DNA of 31,530 nt, from assembly GCA_030149685.1 (NCBI GenBank), contig JASLGI010000007.1:1-31530 (forward strand), given 5' to 3'. Of the stretch, positions 1 through 6,520 are shown one piece after another; the first letter of the stretch is position 1, and every line of letters starts with the position of its first letter. The notes under the pieces were generated by a model that was given only the letters and a program-made list of their open reading frames with translations, ran no database searches and was not told the DNA's origin. The translations under genes were made by a program, and so were the position numbers. The stretch is from Bacillaceae bacterium. Lineage in GTDB: Bacteria; Bacillota; Bacilli; Bacillales_A; Planococcaceae.

Positions 1-5
1 TTTAT

Positions 6-77
6 TGGGGTATAGCCAAGCGGTAAGGCAACGGACTTTGACTCCGTCATTCGTTGGTTCGAATCCAGCTACCCCAG
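6..77 (+). tRNA. tRNA-Gln (anticodon TTG)
   Basis: The acceptor arm TGGGGTA (6-12) pairs perfectly with TACCCCA (70-76), and G77 is the discriminator. The anticodon loop CTTTGAC reads TTG, for glutamine. D-arm and T-arm (GGTTCGAATCC) are intact. No CCA is encoded, so the 3' end must be added by the CCA-adding enzyme. It is the first visible member of a Gln-Gly-Cys cluster whose promoter lies upstream of the window. Confidence 0.97.
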
Positions 78-85
78 TTACATAA

Positions 86-160
86 GCGGAAGTAGTTCAG
101 TGGTAGAATACAACCTTGCCAAGGTTGGGGTCGCGGGTTCGAATCCCGTCTTCCGCTCCA
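86..160 (+). tRNA. tRNA-Gly (anticodon GCC)
   Basis: Acceptor GCGGAAG (86-92) pairs with CTTCCGC (150-156), T157 is the discriminator, and CCA is encoded at 158-160. The loop TTGCCAA gives anticodon GCC. It lies 8 bases after tRNA-Gln, so the two are almost certainly processed from one transcript. Confidence 0.97.
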
Positions 161-164
161 TGAT

Positions 165-235
165 GGCGGCATAGCCAAGCGGTAAGGCACGGGTCTGCAA
201 CACCCTTATCACCGGTTCGATTCCGGTTGCCGCCT
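165..235 (+). tRNA. tRNA-Cys (anticodon GCA)
   Basis: Acceptor GGCGGCA (165-171) pairs with TGCCGCC (228-234), followed by T235, the discriminator expected for cysteine tRNA. The loop CTGCAAC gives anticodon GCA. CCA is not encoded. It is the last tRNA before the cluster's terminator. Confidence 0.97.
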
Positions 236-241
236 TCATTT

Positions 242-273
242 AACTGTTTAGTCCATGACTAAACAGTTTTTTT
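242..273 (+). terminator. Intrinsic terminator of the tRNA cluster
   Basis: A perfect 12-bp stem (242-253 with 257-268) closes a three-base loop and runs into seven T residues. It sits 6 bases after tRNA-Cys. Confidence 0.93.
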
Positions 274-342
274 GTGCGAAAAAATGGTTTTTATCGTATA
301 TGTTTGGAAGAGGTACGGTGACTTTTTTAGATTCGTATACAT

Positions 343-412
343 AAAAAACGCACGTCTCTTTGTTTTCCTATATCCTTTTTTAATTTGAAAAGGATTAAAC
401 AAAGGACGTGCG
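343..412 (-). terminator. Long bipartite hairpin terminator (minus strand)
   Basis: On the minus strand, 397-412 pairs with 349-365 over 16 bp with one bulged base (357). An inner stem (388-395 with 372-379) extends the fold. A run of six T follows on the minus strand (343-348). It lies about 60 bases beyond the stop of the gene at 473-997 and presumably ends that transcript. There is no T-run on the plus strand, so it acts in one direction only. Confidence 0.75.
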
Positions 413-472
413 CTATGAATCAATAGAAATATTTGCTAATGAGTCGTGTGTTTCTCGTTTATTTACAATGAT

Positions 473-997
473 TTACTTTATCCAATCGATCGTATAGTGA
501 CCGCCATGAATATGATCAAAAAACTGTGCAGCTCGTTCTATTTGTTCTTCGGCGAGTGATTGTTCAATCGATTGTGGAAAGAAGAAATGTTGATATACTG
601 TATGTTTACCTTCAGGAATCGGTTCAATCATTTTTTGAATATCAATGTTTTGATGCATCGATAAAAAGACAGGCAATTGAAATTGTAAGTTAAATAAAAC
701 AGTCATGTCTTCCATACTTGATGATCGATGAATCCATCTTTCTTCAGCAATCTTTTGAAACATTTGATAAAATAAAGTAGTTGTAAACGGAATCGTGCTT
801 ATGGAAGACCAATTGTTTTTCAATTGATTCCATTGTTTCAATGCATCTTGAGACTGTTCTATTGAAAAGTAGAGTTGTTCTTGAAATAGTTGAAGTCGTC
901 CTTTGATCATTTGAGGGCTTTTGCCATTTGTAGCATCATAATAAGTAACACGACCAATACGTATAAATTTAGAATAGTTTGGAGTAAGTGAGTGCAT
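473..997 (-). CDS. Hypothetical protein, unrecognised (174 aa)
   Basis: I do not recognise this protein. It is a 174-residue soluble-looking protein with no signal peptide and no clear membrane segment. It is rich in Gln, aromatic residues and Ile, and has a His/Asp-rich end (FFDHIHGGHYTIDWIK). The start is well supported: AGGAGG (minus strand, plus positions 1004-1009) stands 6 bases before the ATG, with an extended -10 promoter just upstream. It is transcribed divergently from queG, about 50 bases away, and ends before a strong hairpin terminator, so it is a single-gene unit. The intact frame, good ribosome site, promoter and terminator all argue that it is real. No function can be assigned from the sequence. 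Confidence 0.8.
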   Translation of the reverse strand: MHSLTPNYSKFIRIGRVTYYDATNGKSPQMIKGRLQLFQEQLYFSIEQSQDALKQWNQLKNNWSSISTIPFTTTLFYQMFQKIAEERWIHRSSSMEDMTVLFNLQFQLPVFLSMHQNIDIQKMIEPIPEGKHTVYQHFFFPQSIEQSLAEEQIERAAQFFDHIHGGHYTIDWIK

Positions 998-1024
998 AAA
1001 ATACCTCCTATTTTGTATTCTTTT

Positions 1025-1053
1025 ATTTTAACATAAGGAGTGAGGAAGATGAA
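1025..1053 (-). promoter_or_regulatory. Extended -10 promoter for the 473-997 gene
   Basis: The minus strand reads TGT-TAAAAT (-10 box at 1025-1030), preceded at 17 bp by TTCATC (1048-1053), a weak -35. Transcription would start about 20 bases before the ATG at 997. The -35 overlaps the queG start codon, so the two genes share control DNA. Confidence 0.45.
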
Positions 1054-2197
1054 TGTAGAAGAGTTGCAACAGAGTATTCGAGAGTATGCAGCGTATATAG
1101 GAATCGATAAAATTGGCTTTACGACCGCTGAGCCATTTGTCGAGTTGAAGCATCGATTAATTCGTCATCGTGAGCTCGGATATGAATCTGGTTTTGAAGA
1201 GAAAGATCTAGAAAAGCGAACGACTCCGACATTATTATTAGATGGAGCGCAAAGTATTATTTCGATTGCGGTCGCTTACCCGTCTAAAATGGAAGGGGGA
1301 GGACCGAAAAGTACGCGCACAGAGCGTCGTGGACTCTTTTGCCGAGCCTCATGGGGAGTTGACTATCATACGGTGTTGCATGAGATGCTAGCGGAGTTGG
1401 AGGCGTATATTCAGCTTCTTGTACCTGGAGCTAAGTGTAAGTCGATGGTTGATACTGGGGAATTGTCCGATCGAGCGGTTGCAGAACGAGCAGGTATCGG
1501 ATGGTCAGGGAAAAATTGTTCAATCATTACACCTGAATTCGGTTCATATGTATATTTAGGAGAGATGATTACAAACATTCCGTTTCACCCTGATGAGCCG
1601 TTAGAGGACCAATGTGGAGATTGTACGTTATGTATGGATGTTTGTCCGACGAGTGCTCTCGTACAACCTGGACAATTGAATGCACAACGTTGTATCGCTT
1701 ATATTACACAAACGAAAGATCCGGTTCCTTTAGAGTTTCGCGACAAAATTGGAAATCGAGTGTATGGCTGTGATACGTGCCAGATGGTTTGCCCGAAAAA
1801 TCGTAAGAAACATAATTTACATCAAAAAGCATTTCAACCAGAAGGTGAATTAGTAAAACCGGTTTTACGCGACTTGCTTACTCTTTCAAACCGTCAGTTT
1901 CAAAGAAAGTTTGGTCATATGTCTGGTGCTTGGCGTGGGAAAAATCCGATTCAAAGAAATGCGATTATCGCTTTAGCTCATTTCAAAGATGAGACAGCGA
2001 TTTCTGATTTAGCCGAGCTTTTAAAAAATGATCATCGACCGATGATTCGTTCAACATGTGCGTGGGCGCTCGGAGAAATTGGTACAAACGAAAGTAAAGT
2101 AGTATTAGAAGAAGCACTCATGAAAGAAAAAGAAAGTAGTGTTCGAAAAGAAATTGAACGAGCACTTGAACAATTAATGAAAGAAGTGGAAGCATGA
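1049..2197 (+). CDS. queG: Epoxyqueuosine reductase QueG
   Basis: QueG performs the last step of queuosine synthesis, reducing epoxyqueuosine to queuosine at the wobble base of GUN-anticodon tRNAs; it is a cobalamin-dependent cytosolic iron-sulfur enzyme. The 382-residue protein has the family core, including GWSGKNC, then two 4Fe-4S cluster sites: CGDCTLCMDVCP near residue 190, and a second set made of the Cys in AQRC plus CDTCQMVCPKN near residue 240. A C-terminal HEAT-like repeat region follows (about 290-382), as in the longer Bacillales forms (YhbA). The ATG at 1049 is preferred because AAGGAG (1035-1040) lies 8 bases upstream; the in-frame GTG at 1040 is part of that ribosome site. The stop overlaps the trmL start by 4 bases, implying translational coupling. 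Confidence 0.95.
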   Translation: MNVEELQQSIREYAAYIGIDKIGFTTAEPFVELKHRLIRHRELGYESGFEEKDLEKRTTPTLLLDGAQSIISIAVAYPSKMEGGGPKSTRTERRGLFCRASWGVDYHTVLHEMLAELEAYIQLLVPGAKCKSMVDTGELSDRAVAERAGIGWSGKNCSIITPEFGSYVYLGEMITNIPFHPDEPLEDQCGDCTLCMDVCPTSALVQPGQLNAQRCIAYITQTKDPVPLEFRDKIGNRVYGCDTCQMVCPKNRKKHNLHQKAFQPEGELVKPVLRDLLTLSNRQFQRKFGHMSGAWRGKNPIQRNAIIALAHFKDETAISDLAELLKNDHRPMIRSTCAWALGEIGTNESKVVLEEALMKEKESSVRKEIERALEQLMKEVEA

Positions 2198-2664
2198 CAG
2201 TTCATATCGTTTTATATCAACCGCAAATTCCAGCAAATACTGGAAATATTGCACGTACGTGTGCAGGAACAAATACACATTTACATTTAATTCGTCCATT
2301 AGGTTTTTCAACAGAAGATAAAATGTTAAAACGTGCTGGACTTGATTATTGGCAACATGTCAATATTACGTATTACGATCATATCGATGAGTTATTTCAA
2401 CAGTATCCGAATGAAAGATTTTATTACATTACGAAGTTTGGAAAGCATCGCTATACCGATGTTTCTTTTAAAGAAGGCGAAAATATTTTCTTCATATTTG
2501 GACAAGAGACGAAAGGCTTACCAGATACTTTATTAGAACAACACCCAGAACGTTGTTTACGAATTCCGATGGATGATACGCATATTCGTGCATTAAATTT
2601 ATCAAATACAGCAGCAATTATCGTTTATGAAGCGTTGAGACAACGCGGTTTTCCCTTCGAATAA
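2194..2664 (+). CDS. trmL: tRNA (cytidine/uridine-34 2'-O)-methyltransferase TrmL
   Basis: TrmL is a SPOUT-fold methyltransferase that methylates the ribose of the wobble nucleotide in certain leucine tRNAs, using S-adenosylmethionine. The 156-residue length is typical of this minimal, domain-free family. Visible motifs are NTGNIARTC near the start, IFGQETKGLP in the middle, and IPM followed by LNLSNTAAIIVYEALRQ, which form the knotted cofactor site. It begins inside the last codons of queG (ATGA overlap), so two wobble-modifying enzymes are made from one message, matching the B. subtilis yhbA/cspR neighbourhood, where cspR is the old name. No clear terminator follows, but a new promoter starts 34 bases downstream. 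Confidence 0.95.
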   Translation: MTVHIVLYQPQIPANTGNIARTCAGTNTHLHLIRPLGFSTEDKMLKRAGLDYWQHVNITYYDHIDELFQQYPNERFYYITKFGKHRYTDVSFKEGENIFFIFGQETKGLPDTLLEQHPERCLRIPMDDTHIRALNLSNTAAIIVYEALRQRGFPFE

Positions 2665-2697
2665 AGAAATAAGTCTTTTTTCATAAAATATTAAAGA

Positions 2698-2724
2698 TAA
2701 AAATTTGGGAGTATGGTATGATAT
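2698..2724 (+). promoter_or_regulatory. SigD-like promoter (with overlapping extended -10)
   Basis: TAAA (2698-2701), 15 bases, then TATGATAT (2717-2724) resembles the flagellar sigma factor SigD consensus TAAA-N15-GCCGATAT, with the spacing exact and the last five bases of the -10 matching. The same DNA also reads TGG-TATGAT, an extended -10 for SigA, so the assignment is not unique. SigD control would fit a chemoreceptor gene. Confidence 0.55.
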
Positions 2725-2750
2725 TAGTAGAAAAATAAGGAGGGATTGGA

Positions 2751-3677
2751 TTGTTCACAAGAAGAAAAGATGATCAGAAGGAACAACAACTAACAGAAGA
2801 GATTCATCGACTACAAGATGAATTGCAACGAGAACGTAGACAAGCTGACGATCAATTAAAAGCGACAAAACAAAAAGTAAAAGATGCTTTATTGGAATAT
2901 GAACAAGCCGTTCGAGCGTATAGCGAGGTAGAGCGAGTAACCGATCAAGTAAATACGAGTATTCAACAAATAAAGTATTCAGCGACGAATTCATTAGATA
3001 CTGTTCACCAGTTAGACCAAGCGATTGCAACATTACAAACAAACGCTAGCGACATGGTCACTCATGCCTCTGAAGGAGTAGAGGAAGTAAATAGTATTGC
3101 TGACGTTATTCAACGTTTAGGGGAGCATATTCGTTCATCTGAAGAAAGTATGTCTAACTTAAGTGAGCGTTCAGAAGAGATTCAATCGATTGTAGGTGTG
3201 ATTGAAGATATTGCAGCACAAACAAACTTACTTGCATTGAATGCATCGATTGAAGCAGCTCGTGCAGGAGATTCTGGAAAAGGTTTTGCTGTCGTTGCTC
3301 AAGAAGTTCGAAAGCTTGCAGAAAGTACATCTGATAGTACTGCAAATATTCAAACGTTAACTTCTTCTTTACGTGAGGAAATTGAACATGCGCTTGATGC
3401 TACACGAGAAAGTGCAGCAGTAATTGATAAAGGTGTAGACGTAAGCGAAGGTACAGCAGAAAAAATAGCTACGATCGCACAACTTTTACAGACGAATGAA
3501 CAAGATATCGAAGAAGCAATGCGATATATTCATGAACAACAACAGTCAATGACGTCATTTCAACAAGAAGTGGATGTAATTAGTGAATATATTCAAGAGA
3601 ACGAAGAAAAAATGTCTCAACTTCAAAGAGAACAACAACAAGCTGTTCGTCAAATTGAACAAAGCATTCGTTCATAA
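2751..3677 (+). CDS. Soluble methyl-accepting chemotaxis protein
   Basis: This 308-residue chemoreceptor has no transmembrane segment and no recognisable PAS, GAF, globin or other sensor domain. Residues 1 to about 75 are a charged coiled coil. The rest is the cytoplasmic signalling bundle, with the highly conserved hairpin tip that contacts CheA and CheW ([21 protein letters not shown], about 154-174, continuing to [13 protein letters not shown]). It therefore resembles short cytoplasmic receptors such as B. subtilis YfmS. The start is TTG at 2751, with AAGGAGG at 2737-2743, 7 bases upstream; no better ATG or GTG is nearby. There is no CheR-binding pentapeptide at the C-terminus. It is probably a single-gene unit under a SigD-like promoter and ends at a bidirectional terminator. 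The signal it senses is unknown. Confidence 0.93.
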   Translation: MFTRRKDDQKEQQLTEEIHRLQDELQRERRQADDQLKATKQKVKDALLEYEQAVRAYSEVERVTDQVNTSIQQIKYSATNSLDTVHQLDQAIATLQTNASDMVTHASEGVEEVNSIADVIQRLGEHIRSSEESMSNLSERSEEIQSIVGVIEDIAAQTNLLALNASIEAARAGDSGKGFAVVAQEVRKLAESTSDSTANIQTLTSSLREEIEHALDATRESAAVIDKGVDVSEGTAEKIATIAQLLQTNEQDIEEAMRYIHEQQQSMTSFQQEVDVISEYIQENEEKMSQLQREQQQAVRQIEQSIRS

Positions 3678-3697
3678 TTACATAAGAGCTTGAATAG

Positions 3698-3736
3698 AAA
3701 AAAGCCACTTGAATTTTAAAATTCAAGTGGCTTTTA
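3698..3736. terminator. Bidirectional terminator between convergent genes
   Basis: A perfect 14-bp palindromic stem (3704-3717 with 3718-3731) is flanked by an A-run on the left and a T-run on the right. It can stop both the chemoreceptor transcript (plus) and the CBS-thioredoxin-pseudouridine synthase transcript (minus). Confidence 0.92.
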
Positions 3737-3737
3737 T

Positions 3738-4586
3738 TTATTGTTGAGGCGTGTGATCTAATAAGTCGACATGCCATTTCTCATTTGTCCATGGATGTGT
3801 AAATGTTAGCTCAGTTGCTTGTAAACGCATCGTTCGAACATGAGTTTGTTCGTTATATAATGTATCTCCGACAATCGGGTAACCTGCGTGCGCTAAGTGA
3901 ACGCGAATTTGGTGTGTTCGCCCTGTTTTTAATTGCAAGCGAACGTGGGATTCATTTCGTACAGGATCATATCCTAAGAGAACATAATCTGTTTGAGCCT
4001 GTTTCCCACCACGAGTTGTAACGACTTGTTTATTACTATGACGGTCTTTTTGGATATTACCAGTGAAAGACCCGATTGCAGGACGAACGTTACCATCTAC
4101 ATATGCTTCATAGACTCGTTCAATTTGTTGGTCTTCTAGCAGAGCATCCGCAATTGCTTTTGCGATTGGGTTTTTTGCTAAAAGTAACCAGCCTTCTGTT
4201 TCTTCATCTAGGCGGTGAACATGTTCTACATAGGGTGAATCGATATGGTAAGCAGCTGCATTCATACAAGTATTCGTTTCTTTCGGATCATTCGGATGTG
4301 TTTTCCATCCTTGTTCTTTCCAAACAATCGCAAAGTGTTCATCTTCTTTTGCAACGTATAAAGGAGTGTCCCACGGTATATAAGAAGAAGGTGGAAGGGG
4401 AGTTGTTAGTTGAGCAACTGTCCCTTCTGAAACACGATGATCAAAAAATATCGGTGCTCCTTCGATAGTCATCGCTTCGTTCATACGTAACTCATGAACC
4501 CGCTTTTTCCCTAAGCCGATGACGTCCCGCAAGTATTGTGCGGGTGTCATCGTTTGAGGAAATGTGATAGAAAATGTGAGGGTCAC
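3738..4586 (-). CDS. RluA-family pseudouridine synthase
   Basis: Enzymes of this family convert uridine to pseudouridine in rRNA or tRNA. The 282-residue protein has an N-terminal S4-like segment (about 15-60, LGKKRVHELRMNEAMTIEG) and the catalytic domain with HRLD (Asp127 as the expected catalytic residue) and GRTHQIRVHL. The usual HRLDxxTSG is HRLDEETEG here, so the Ser is replaced by Glu. Bacillales carry several paralogues (YlyB, YjbO, YhcT), and the target RNA cannot be chosen by eye. The start is GTG at 4586, sharing GTGA with the stop of the upstream thioredoxin-like gene; AAGGAG lies 8 bases before it inside that gene, so translation is probably coupled. It is the last gene of a three-gene minus-strand operon. 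Confidence 0.9.
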   Translation of the reverse strand: MTLTFSITFPQTMTPAQYLRDVIGLGKKRVHELRMNEAMTIEGAPIFFDHRVSEGTVAQLTTPLPPSSYIPWDTPLYVAKEDEHFAIVWKEQGWKTHPNDPKETNTCMNAAAYHIDSPYVEHVHRLDEETEGWLLLAKNPIAKAIADALLEDQQIERVYEAYVDGNVRPAIGSFTGNIQKDRHSNKQVVTTRGGKQAQTDYVLLGYDPVRNESHVRLQLKTGRTHQIRVHLAHAGYPIVGDTLYNEQTHVRTMRLQATELTFTHPWTNEKWHVDLLDHTPQQ

Positions 4587-4978
4587 TGTAAAAACTCCTT
4601 CACGTTTTCTACTGGTTGATTTCCAATTAAGCGATCTTCTTCTTTTCCATCTTTATAGTGAATGAAAGTTGGCCATGCTTGTACATCAAACTGCTCCAAT
4701 TCTGTACGGTGTTCAAACACATCTAATTTTTGAATTTTAATATCCGCTTCTTTTGCAGCTTCTTCTAATTTTGGACTAAACTCTACACAGTAAGGGCAGT
4801 CGTCTGAATAAAAGTAGACGTAAAAGTCTTCATTTTTTTCAATTTTTGCGTTCACTTTTTCAGGTGTTGTTTGTTCAAATACATCTGCTTGTTTTGAATC
4901 TGAAAGCGATGTGAAATACCAAGCGCCTCCAGCACCGACAACAATGAGTGCCAGTAAAATAAGTATCGTACGTTTCAT
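4583..4978 (-). CDS. Membrane-anchored thioredoxin-like protein
   Basis: A single N-terminal membrane segment (residues 4-22) is followed by a short linker and a thioredoxin fold with the redox site CPYC at 61-64 and the cis-proline WPTF at 102-105. The topology predicts a redox domain outside the membrane. Known relatives of this form help make or break disulfides in exported proteins, sometimes in partnership with BdbC-like DsbB homologues; no such partner is encoded here. CPYC is a glutaredoxin-like dipeptide rather than the CGPC of cytosolic thioredoxin. The gene overlaps its neighbours by one base upstream (TAATG) and four downstream (GTGA), marking it as the middle of a co-translated operon. 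Confidence 0.88.
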   Translation of the reverse strand: MKRTILILLALIVVGAGGAWYFTSLSDSKQADVFEQTTPEKVNAKIEKNEDFYVYFYSDDCPYCVEFSPKLEEAAKEADIKIQKLDVFEHRTELEQFDVQAWPTFIHYKDGKEEDRLIGNQPVENVKEFLQ

Positions 4979-6297
4979 TATGAATGCTCCTTTTCGTTAT
5001 GAGGTAATTTTTTAGCTTCGATAAACAAAATATGATGTCCTTCAGCAGCTAAAGTAGAAAATGTAAATCCTTGTTCGCTCACTACTTCTTTTTCTCCTTC
5101 TTCAAAGTGTTGAGACATGAACCATCCGCCGATTGTATCGATATCATCTTCGTCAATTGTAATGCCTAATGTTTCATTCACACTGTCAATTAAAACTTTC
5201 GCATCAAAAATATAGTGAGTGTCTGAAATTTTTTGAATTTCAGGAACTTCGTGCACGTCAAACTCATCTTGAATTTCACCGACGATTTCTTCTAATATGT
5301 CTTCGATCGTAACGAGTCCACTCGTTCCTCCGTATTCATCGACGAGGATGGCCATATGAATACGTTCTCTTTGGATTTTTAAAAGTAGGTCATTGATCGG
5401 CATAGAGTCAATCGCATGAATAATCGGTTGGACATAACGAACGACTCGGTGATTAGCAGCTCGCTCATCTTTAATATAAGCAGTAAGCAAATGTTTCATA
5501 TTGACAAGCCCAATGACGTGGTCTTTATCACCATCGACGATTGGATAACGTGTAAATTGTTCGACGCCGATGACGTTAAATACTTCAGATAAAGTCATCG
5601 TCTTATCAATTGTAATCATTTCTGTACGCGGCACCATAATTTCTTTTGCAATCCGTTCGTCGAATTCAAAAATACGATTGACGTATTTGTATTCAGCAGA
5701 GTTAATTTCTCCACTTTTAAAACTATTGGATAAAAGTTTTCGTAACTCTTCTTCAGTATGACTTACTTCTAATGTCGTCATCGGTTGTACGCCAAACAGT
5801 TTAGCAAGCATATTGCCTGAAAAGTGAAGGGCGTATAAAAAAGGTCGCAAAAGAAAATAAGTACTCAAAATAATCGGTGCCAAAAAGAGTGCTAATTGTT
5901 CTGCATATTGTACAGCAACGAGTCGCGGCAATAGTTCGCCAGCGAGTAAATAGATAAAGCTGATCGTGAGCAAAGTCAAGATGATTGAAATGATAGAAAA
6001 AGTCGTTTCAGTCAATGAGAATGATTGAAACACTACTTTCCATATCGGTTGAAACAGCGGTTCGCTTAATAGCCCGATTGCTAAAGTTGATATGGTAATG
6101 ACGAATTGACATAAAGCTAAATATTGATCGAGTGAGTCGGTAACTTTCTTTAAGCGAATGGCGCGAGGGTCTCCTGCTTTGGCCTTTTCATCAATGGTAC
6201 TTCGAGATGTCCGGACAACTGCAAACTCTGCGGTAACAAAGAGAATTGTGAGTAAAAAGAAGACAGCTAGTGCTGTCCAACGTATCGGTATGGTCAA
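4978..6297 (-). CDS. CNNM/CBS/CorC-domain membrane protein (HlyC/CorC family)
   Basis: The 439-residue protein has the layout of the UPF0053 family: a DUF21/CNNM membrane region with about four hydrophobic segments (residues 1-190), a CBS-pair module (about 210-330, including VMVPRTEM-like EIMVPRTEM and VDEYGGTSGLVTIEDILEEIVGEI), and a C-terminal CorC_HlyC domain. Members such as B. subtilis MpfA (YhdP) are implicated in magnesium efflux, while others are called haemolysin-like; the paralogue cannot be fixed here. The start is TTG at 6297, with GAGG 8 bases or so upstream, and no better start is in frame. It heads the operon with the thioredoxin-like and pseudouridine synthase genes. A good SigA promoter and an odd leader lie upstream. 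The last two overlapping genes are not obviously related in function. Confidence 0.92.
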   Translation of the reverse strand: MTIPIRWTALAVFFLLTILFVTAEFAVVRTSRSTIDEKAKAGDPRAIRLKKVTDSLDQYLALCQFVITISTLAIGLLSEPLFQPIWKVVFQSFSLTETTFSIISIILTLLTISFIYLLAGELLPRLVAVQYAEQLALFLAPIILSTYFLLRPFLYALHFSGNMLAKLFGVQPMTTLEVSHTEEELRKLLSNSFKSGEINSAEYKYVNRIFEFDERIAKEIMVPRTEMITIDKTMTLSEVFNVIGVEQFTRYPIVDGDKDHVIGLVNMKHLLTAYIKDERAANHRVVRYVQPIIHAIDSMPINDLLLKIQRERIHMAILVDEYGGTSGLVTIEDILEEIVGEIQDEFDVHEVPEIQKISDTHYIFDAKVLIDSVNETLGITIDEDDIDTIGGWFMSQHFEEGEKEVVSEQGFTFSTLAAEGHHILFIEAKKLPHNEKEHS

Positions 6298-6344
6298 ATA
6301 ATCGCCTCATTCCTACATAGAAATTATGCGTTGGATGAAGCTCC

Positions 6345-6354
6345 ACCTCCTTTT
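6345..6354 (-). promoter_or_regulatory. Orphan Shine-Dalgarno sequence in the CBS-gene leader
   Basis: The minus strand reads AAAAGGAGGT followed by GG, a near-perfect anti-SD match, about 47 bases before the TTG start at 6297. No ATG, GTG or TTG stands at a usable distance behind it. The closest is a GTG inside the SD itself; a later ATG is followed at once by TAG. Function unknown. Confidence 0.6.
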
Positions 6355-6377
6355 GAAGTAGTAGTGAAGTTGTCTCT

Positions 6378-6406
6378 ATAATAATTTATCTTTTTTGAAA
6401 AGACAA
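6378..6406 (-). promoter_or_regulatory. SigA-type promoter for the CBS-thioredoxin-Rlu operon
   Basis: On the minus strand, TTGTCT (6401-6406), a 17-bp spacer and TATTAT (6378-6383) make a good vegetative promoter. It predicts a leader of roughly 70 bases before the TTG start. Confidence 0.72.
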
Positions 6407-6520
6407 ACGAAATCAAAGAAGATAACAAATTGGCCGTTAGAAAACAAAAGTATATGGAGAGAAGAAGTATGATAATATATTGATACAGTAATTGTTTTGC
6501 ACGACTGGGGGAGAGTATGT

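Noticed and set aside
236..472. Small gene or riboswitch between the tRNAs and the 473-997 gene
   Set aside because: Only two terminator hairpins and AT-rich filler are seen; the ATG at 415 is followed by two codons and a stop.
6298..6377. Magnesium riboswitch (M-box) before the CBS/CorC gene
   Set aside because: The leader is only about 70 bases, too short for an M-box, and has no terminator hairpin or recognisable conserved core.
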